Below are positions 60,081 to 64,000 of a stretch of 64,000 nt of DNA, in pieces. Made by a program: the position numbers and the translations under genes. The DNA comes from Bryobacteraceae bacterium. Its GTDB lineage: Bacteria; Acidobacteriota; Terriglobia; Bryobacterales; Bryobacteraceae. Positions within the stretch are counted from its first letter, which is position 1, and the number at the start of each line of letters is the position of its first letter. The notes under the pieces were generated by a model. The model saw only the letters and a program-made list of their open reading frames with translations, ran no database searches and was not told the origin of the DNA. Location: the NCBI GenBank assembly GCA_026129905.1, contig JAHCHE010000016.1:62001-126000 (forward strand), given 5' to 3'.

Positions 60081-62513
60081 ATGGCTTCAAAACAACAGTT
60101 TGACGAATGGATTGGGCGAGGACGCAAGCGTCTGCGGGGCCTCTGGGAGAACGTTTCGCGATCTCCCTGGCAGACGGTCGCGATCTTTCTGACCCTGACG
60201 TTCGTCCTCGTTTCCGCCGTGACGATCGGCTTTGCCTGGCACGCCTACTGGACGTATTCCCGCATCGTGGATTCGAAACTCGACGAAGGCGTGCTGCTGC
60301 CGGCAGCCCAGGTGTACTCCGCGCCCGACCTCATTGAGCGCGGATACAAGATTACGCCCGAGGAATTGATCGCGCGACTCCAGGCCGCCGGGTACTCCGG
60401 CCAGCCCTCCCCTTCCGGGGCGTACTATCAGGTCGTCAAAAACTCTGTCCGCGTGTATCCCGGCGCCGGCTCTTATGTCGGCGGCGAGCCCGTAGCGATC
60501 GATTTCGCGAAAGACAGCGTTCGCCGCATCGTTCCGTTGAACGGCAAGAAAGCCATCGACTTCTACCGCCTGGAGCCTCGCCTCGTGACCAGCATCCAGG
60601 ACCGCGAGCGGGCCAAACGGCGGCTGGTGGAGTACAACCGGATCCCGGCGCATCTTCGCAACGCCATTCTTGCCATCGAGGACCACCGGTTCTTCCAGCA
60701 CGGCGGCATAGACATGGTCCGTACGGCGAAAGCCGCTTATGAAGGCGTCGCGGCGTGGGAGAAACCCCGCGGCACTTCGACGCTGACGCAGCAGCTCGCT
60801 CGCGGGTTCTTTCTGAGCCCGGACCGCACGTACAGGCGAAAGTTCGCAGAACTTCTGATCTCGCTCGAATTGGAGGAGCGGCTCACAAAAGAGCAGATCT
60901 TCGAGTACTACGTCAACCACGTTTCCCTCGGACAGCAGGCCAGCTTCGCCATCTGCGGAATGGGCGAGGCGGCCGACCGGTTCTTCGGAAAGGATCTGAA
61001 GGATATCACCCTGGACGAGGCGGCGATGCTGGCCGGCATGGTTCAGCGGCCCAGCGCTCTTAACCCTTACCGCTATCCGGAGCGCGCGGCGCAACGACGC
61101 AACGCCGTGCTGGACGCGATGCTGCGCCGCGGCTACATTACGCCGCAGCAGCGCGCGGAAGCCGCGCAGGCGCCCATCAAAGTTGTGCCGCCTTCGGTGG
61201 ACACAACCGACGCGCCGTACTTTGTGGATCTGGTGGACCGCGAACTGAAGGCCAAGTTCAGCGAAAAGGACATGCTCACGCGTGGTTTCAAGGTTTACTC
61301 TACCCTTGACCCCAACCTTCAGCAGATCGCCGTCGAGGCCTCGAACAAGGGCATGGAAGCCGTCGAAGCGATGTTGCAAAAGCAGCGCCGGTGGAAGGGC
61401 AAGGAAGTCCCGTCGCCGCAGGTGGCGCTGGTGGCGCTCGACCCGACGACGGGCGCGGTGAAGGCGCTTGTGGGGGGCCGCAGTTACGCCCGCAGCCAGC
61501 TTAACCGTGCGCTAGCGGAGCGGCAGCCCGGCTCTGCCTTTAAGCCGTTCGTTTATGCCGCGGCGCTCGATCCGAACATTGGCGGCCTGACGCCCGCAAG
61601 CCTGGTGGATGACGAAGAGACGGTCTTCGAGTTCGGCGACGAGCAATACGCCCCGACGAACTTCGGCAAGGAGACCCATGGCGCGGTAACGCTGCGCCGC
61701 GCGCTGCGGAAGTCCCTTAACATCGCAACCGTCAAAGTGTCCGAGCAGGTCGGATATCGGAACGTGGCCGCGTTGGCGCGCCGAGCCGGGATGGGCTCGC
61801 GAGTCCGCGCCACCCCTTCGCTGGCGCTCGGAACCTACGAAGTTTCGCCGCTCGAAATGGCGGGGGCGTACACGGTATTCGCGAATGGCGGCGTCAAGGT
61901 GAAGCCGTACCTGATTAGCGCCGTCCAGGATCCGGCCGGCGACGTCGCGATGGAGCATCAGCCGCAAACAACGCCGATCCTCGATCCCCGCGTTGCCTTC
62001 CTGGTGAACAACATGCTCGAGGACGTGGTCAACCGTGGTACCGCCTACGAGGCGAGGGCGCGCGGCTTCACGGCCCCGGCGGCGGGAAAAACCGGCACCG
62101 ACGACGACGGCTGGTTTGTCGGCTACACCAGCAACCTGCTGTGCGTCGTCTGGGTCGGCTTTGACGATAACACCGATCTCGGCCTCGAAGGCGCGAAGTC
62201 GGCGCTGCCTATCTGGACCGATTTCATGAAGCGTGCGGTCCGGCTGCCCGCCTACAGGAATCCCGCTCCGTTCCCCATGGTGGAGGGAATCGGCACGGCC
62301 CGGATCGATCCGGAAACCGGCCAACTCGCCACGCCGGACTGCCCCGAGAGCGCGAACGAGGTCTTCATCCAGGGCTCCGAACCCACGGAGAAGTGCGAGT
62401 TACACCGCCATGGCTTCTTCGATTTCGTGGCCCGAATTTGGCGGCGCTCCGACAGTTCAAAACAGTCCGACGGCGGCGGCGCGGTCGACGCGAAGCCCTC
62501 GGGAACTCCCTAG
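60081..62513 (+). CDS. Class A penicillin-binding protein, PBP1b type
   Basis: An 810-residue bifunctional murein synthase from ATG 60081 (GGGAGAA precedes it). One membrane helix (TVAIFLTLTFVLVSAVTIGF), a UB2H-like domain (residues ~75-150), then glycosyltransferase 51 with catalytic Glu200 in AILAIEDHRFFQHGG and GTSTLTQQLARGFFLSPDRT, and the transpeptidase with Ser485 in RQPGSAFKPFVYAAA, SLN at 545-547 and KTGT at 670-673. All catalytic residues are present. It polymerises and cross-links peptidoglycan in the periplasm. A longer upstream frame is open but lacks coding character. The gene stands alone. Confidence 0.94.
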   Translation: MASKQQFDEWIGRGRKRLRGLWENVSRSPWQTVAIFLTLTFVLVSAVTIGFAWHAYWTYSRIVDSKLDEGVLLPAAQVYSAPDLIERGYKITPEELIARLQAAGYSGQPSPSGAYYQVVKNSVRVYPGAGSYVGGEPVAIDFAKDSVRRIVPLNGKKAIDFYRLEPRLVTSIQDRERAKRRLVEYNRIPAHLRNAILAIEDHRFFQHGGIDMVRTAKAAYEGVAAWEKPRGTSTLTQQLARGFFLSPDRTYRRKFAELLISLELEERLTKEQIFEYYVNHVSLGQQASFAICGMGEAADRFFGKDLKDITLDEAAMLAGMVQRPSALNPYRYPERAAQRRNAVLDAMLRRGYITPQQRAEAAQAPIKVVPPSVDTTDAPYFVDLVDRELKAKFSEKDMLTRGFKVYSTLDPNLQQIAVEASNKGMEAVEAMLQKQRRWKGKEVPSPQVALVALDPTTGAVKALVGGRSYARSQLNRALAERQPGSAFKPFVYAAALDPNIGGLTPASLVDDEETVFEFGDEQYAPTNFGKETHGAVTLRRALRKSLNIATVKVSEQVGYRNVAALARRAGMGSRVRATPSLALGTYEVSPLEMAGAYTVFANGGVKVKPYLISAVQDPAGDVAMEHQPQTTPILDPRVAFLVNNMLEDVVNRGTAYEARARGFTAPAAGKTGTDDDGWFVGYTSNLLCVVWVGFDDNTDLGLEGAKSALPIWTDFMKRAVRLPAYRNPAPFPMVEGIGTARIDPETGQLATPDCPESANEVFIQGSEPTEKCELHRHGFFDFVARIWRRSDSSKQSDGGGAVDAKPSGTP

Positions 62514-62762
62514 CCGCGGTTAGGAATAGGCCTGATTGATTGCTGGCCGACTTAAACGGACAATCGAATTGAGACGGTTTGGAAGTTTTCTCCCAAACTT
62601 CCCAGCCGTTCCGTAGGGCTCTGCGCTTGACTCGGTCCCACTGGAGGGGGGATCGAAAAGGGCTCGTAGCCTTGGTCTGCTTGGGCGCGCGCGGCGTGTG
62701 GCGGCCCCGACGCCGCGCGCGACCGGGCAGCTTCTCCCGCCCACTTCGATATAATCTCGGGC

Positions 62763-63947
62763 ATGCTCGATGCCATCCGATCCGAAAGGCGCGGCTTTCT
62801 CCGGCGCTTACTGACCTTTTCCGGCGCCGCGGCCATTCCGGTCGCCGCGCAGGCGCAGCGCGCGCAGGCGGGCGCCGATCTCGAGTTTCTTCCCGCGTAC
62901 GCCAGGGCCCAGAAGTACAAATCGCTGAAGCAATCCAGCTACGACCGGACCGGCGGCAACGCCGACCGCTTCCAGATCGCCCCCGGCGGAACGCAAGAGC
63001 TGTTCAACGACAACGGGCCGGGCATCATTACGCACATCTGGTTCACCATCGCGGCCCAGGGCCTGCACCACCTGAAGGAACTGGTGCTGCGGGCGTATTG
63101 GGACGGCGCCTCGCAGCCCAGCGTCGAAACGCCGGTGGGCGATTTCTTCGGGCTGAATCTCGCCGAGTACGTCATCTACGAAAGCGAGTATCTGGGCTGC
63201 TCGCCCGGCAAGTCGCTCAACTGCTATTTCGCTATGCCGTACCGGAAGTCGGCTCGGATGACGGTGACGAACGAAGGGAAGACGCCCGTCGGCGCCTACT
63301 ACTCAAACATCGACTACCTGAAGCCTCCGTCGCTGCCGGAGGAGGCTCTTTACTTTCACGCACAGTACCGGCAAATGGCGCCTTGCCCGCCCACCAGCAA
63401 CGACTGGCAGACCAACGGCGACGCCAACAAACTCCTCAATCCGGACGGCAAGCTGAACTACGTCTACGCCGAGACGCGGGGGCGCGGACAGTTGCTGGGC
63501 GTCACGCTGGGCGTGCTTCAGAACCAGGAGTTCTGGATGGGCGAGGGCGACGACATGATCTTTATCGACGACGAGTCCAAGCCGCTCATCATCGGGACGG
63601 GTTCGGAGGACTACTTCCTCGGAAGCTGGAACTTCGGGGGACGCGACGGCGCGCGCGCGTTCGCTCACCGGCAGTACGGGGCGCAGTTCATCGCGCTTCC
63701 GGAACGCACCGGCGGCCGCTATCTGTGCTACCGCTTTCACGGCGACAATCCGGTCACCTTCGAGCGCTACATGAAGCACACAATGGAGCACGGCCACGCC
63801 AACCACCGCGCCGACAACTTCTATTCCTGCTGCTACTGGTACCAGGACAAGCCGGCGGAGCGCTTCCCCCCTCTGCCGCCGCTGGCCGACCGAATCCCGC
63901 GCATCCACGCCGTCCCCGGACCCGGCGGGGCTGTCACCGGAGGGTAG
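62763..63947 (+). CDS. DUF2961 / GH172-like exported enzyme
   Basis: A 394-residue protein with a twin-Arg-like leader (RRGFLRRLLTFSGAAAIPVA). It shows the DUF2961 order: QIAPGGTQELFNDNGPGIIT near residue 78, HIWFTIAAQGLHHLKELVLR, SVETPVGDFFGLNLAEYVIY, NCYFAMPYRKSARMTVTNEG and GTGSEDYFLGSWNFGGRDGA. DUF2961 is now glycoside hydrolase family 172, which includes difructose dianhydride and fructofuranose/arabinofuranose enzymes; the Glu in GTGSEDYF is a catalytic candidate. The natural substrate here is unknown. It is followed by another exported protein on the same strand, so the two may form a saccharide-use operon. Confidence 0.9.
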   Translation: MLDAIRSERRGFLRRLLTFSGAAAIPVAAQAQRAQAGADLEFLPAYARAQKYKSLKQSSYDRTGGNADRFQIAPGGTQELFNDNGPGIITHIWFTIAAQGLHHLKELVLRAYWDGASQPSVETPVGDFFGLNLAEYVIYESEYLGCSPGKSLNCYFAMPYRKSARMTVTNEGKTPVGAYYSNIDYLKPPSLPEEALYFHAQYRQMAPCPPTSNDWQTNGDANKLLNPDGKLNYVYAETRGRGQLLGVTLGVLQNQEFWMGEGDDMIFIDDESKPLIIGTGSEDYFLGSWNFGGRDGARAFAHRQYGAQFIALPERTGGRYLCYRFHGDNPVTFERYMKHTMEHGHANHRADNFYSCCYWYQDKPAERFPPLPPLADRIPRIHAVPGPGGAVTGG

Positions 63948-63950
63948 CCA

Positions 63951-64000
63951 TTGGAGCGCAGAGCGTTCCTCGCCGGCGCCGGCTGGATGGCCGCGCAGGC
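63951..64000 (+). CDS. Start of a further exported protein (3' end outside window)
   Basis: TTG 63951 with GGAGGG seven bases before it opens ERRAFLAGAGWMAAQA, the start of a twin-arginine-type leader. Only 16 codons are in the window, so no family can be named. It lies three bases after the GH172-like gene and is probably in the same operon. Confidence 0.5.
   Translation, partial: MERRAFLAGAGWMAAQ

Overview
The window is GC-rich, densely coded DNA that reads like an acidobacterium of the Solibacter/Bryobacter type. Evidence for this is a secreted NHL-repeat protein with the C-terminal domain first described in Solibacter, a DUF1552 plus DUF1592/1588/1587/1585/1595 pair, an alternative complex III fused by operon to a caa3 oxidase, many secreted dehydratase/epimerase and DUF2961 (GH172) proteins, and two-component systems with unusual outputs. 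Species assignment is an inference. No rRNA and no CRISPR array was seen; there is one tRNA (Thr, CGT anticodon).

Layout. 1-603 is the end of a SelA-like PLP enzyme. 650-2976 is a graveyard of mobile DNA: a decapitated small protein, a terminase remnant with an internal deletion, two small intact accessory proteins, a nuclease scrap and a frameshifted IS1634-type transposase piece. 2983-10763 holds a secreted S9 peptidase, a small secreted protein, an 11-heme cytochrome c fused to cytochrome b, a receiver-HATPase fusion, a LamG protein and a frameshifted galactonate-dehydratase relative. 10892-15179 is an accessory defence-like island: a truncated TOTE-type primase, an sce7726-family protein with a nuclease-like motif, a beta-family protein, and a HigB/HigA-peptidase toxin-antitoxin pair with its own palindromic operator. 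It lies beside the 3' end of tRNA-Thr.

15943-27958 is one 12-gene minus-strand operon for aerobic respiration: ActA-ActB-ActC-ActD-ActE-ActF, a small membrane protein, SCO, then CoxB-CoxA-CoxC-CoxD. Most junctions are 4-base stop/start overlaps. Quinol electrons would pass through the alternative complex III to the heme c of CoxB and on to an A2-type oxidase. A histidine kinase and a receiver-XRE regulator are transcribed divergently from it. 30040-37203 contains a hydrolase, an NlpC/P60 hydrolase coupled to a dipeptide epimerase (murein peptide recycling), a degenerate receiver, and a LytS/LytTR-type pair. 37213-46199 contains the NHL protein, the DUF1552 pair, and a diheme cytochrome c translationally coupled to a PQQ dehydrogenase.

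46212-52200 is a second accessory region: an AbiEi/AbiEii pair whose toxin has lost its catalytic segment, an IS110 scrap, a broken giant RCC1-repeat protein and a 31-bp direct repeat at each side. 52234-64000 returns to ordinary genes: an orphan acyl carrier protein, a Fur/PerR regulator upstream of a diheme peroxidase-like protein, a DUF2760-Hsp70-Hsp70/DUF3731 chaperone operon, a class A penicillin-binding protein, a GH172-like enzyme, and the start of a further exported protein.
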